A DNA stretch of 64,000 nt from Clostridium sp. C2-6-12 (lineage in GTDB: Bacteria; Bacillota; Clostridia; Clostridiales; Clostridiaceae). The position numbers were made by a program, and so were the translations under genes. Where the stretch lies: the NCBI RefSeq assembly GCF_009928485.1, contig NZ_JAABNP010000020.1:43652-107651 (forward strand), given 5' to 3'. Shown in pieces: positions 63,922 to 64,000 of the stretch (positions are counted from its first letter, which is position 1; the number at the start of each line of letters is the position of its first letter). Below the pieces are notes generated by a model, which worked only from the letters and a program-made list of their open reading frames with translations, did no database searches and was not told the DNA's origin.

Positions 63922-64000
63922 ATCTAAATTTCCAAAGTGCTTGACGAGCCTGTAAATATTTTTGTGTATTCTGATTTTCTTCTTAGAAATAATGAATAAC

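Overview
The window is AT-rich, densely coded DNA from a spore-forming, saccharolytic Clostridium of the C. beijerinckii / C. saccharoperbutylacetonicum type. This is an inference from low GC, AGGAGG ribosome sites, frequent TTG starts, spore genes (YabG, CotS), paired lactose/cellobiose PTS operons and many choline-binding-type surface proteins. No rRNA, tRNA, phage, IS element or CRISPR array is visible.

Layout. (1) 137-1459: a UgpB-like solute-binding lipoprotein. (2) 1851-7169: a beta-glucoside-type PTS operon (IIA-IIB-IIC) with a sigma-54 promoter, divergent from its LevR-like activator. (3) 7366-8750: glutathione peroxidase and an RpiR regulator. (4) 8973-14461: two cell-wall-binding-repeat proteins and an OmpR-type two-component system whose probable boxes precede one of them. 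(5) 14764-28670: a large beta-glucoside locus, read leftward: LevR-like activator, sigma-54 promoter, IIB-IIA-IIB-IIC, a second IIC, an esterase relic, two small membrane proteins, a GH4 phospho-glucosidase, a GH1 relic, HAD phosphatase, GH1 phospho-beta-glucosidase, HAD phosphatase. (6) 28736-31159: a membrane diguanylate cyclase. (7) 31538-38757: phosphocholine genes: LicB-like choline permease, TacF-like flippase, LicC-like cytidylyltransferase and an HTH-nucleotidyltransferase-choline kinase fusion, interrupted by a TetR/flavoprotein pair. (8) 39018-47860: three large choline-binding-type surface proteins, two of them paralogous glucosaminidase-amidase hydrolases. (9) 48025-52912: a hybrid kinase with an HD-GYP response regulator. 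(10) 53301-60535: an EF-hand-like small protein, spore genes yabG and cotS, a glycosyltransferase, TspO, a CE2-type esterase and a PdaA-like deacetylase. (11) 61027-63921: a 56-residue protein, a zinc-ribbon protein, a CMD-family protein, a WYL regulator and a membrane protein that probably runs off the window.

How it fits together. Choline would enter through LicB, or as glycerophosphocholine bound by the UgpB-like protein. It would be phosphorylated by the kinase domain of the fusion, activated by LicC and exported on wall polymer by the TacF-like flippase. The choline-binding proteins would then dock on that polymer. The most interesting observation is an operator, GTTCA-N5-TGAAC, placed at the probable +1 of the UgpB-like gene, licB and the fusion gene (one mismatch in the last). 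The fusion carries its own DNA-binding domain and a nucleotidyltransferase domain that has lost the usual nucleotide-binding signature. It may therefore be an autoregulatory choline sensor-kinase, comparable in logic to NadR. This is a hypothesis from sequence, not established.
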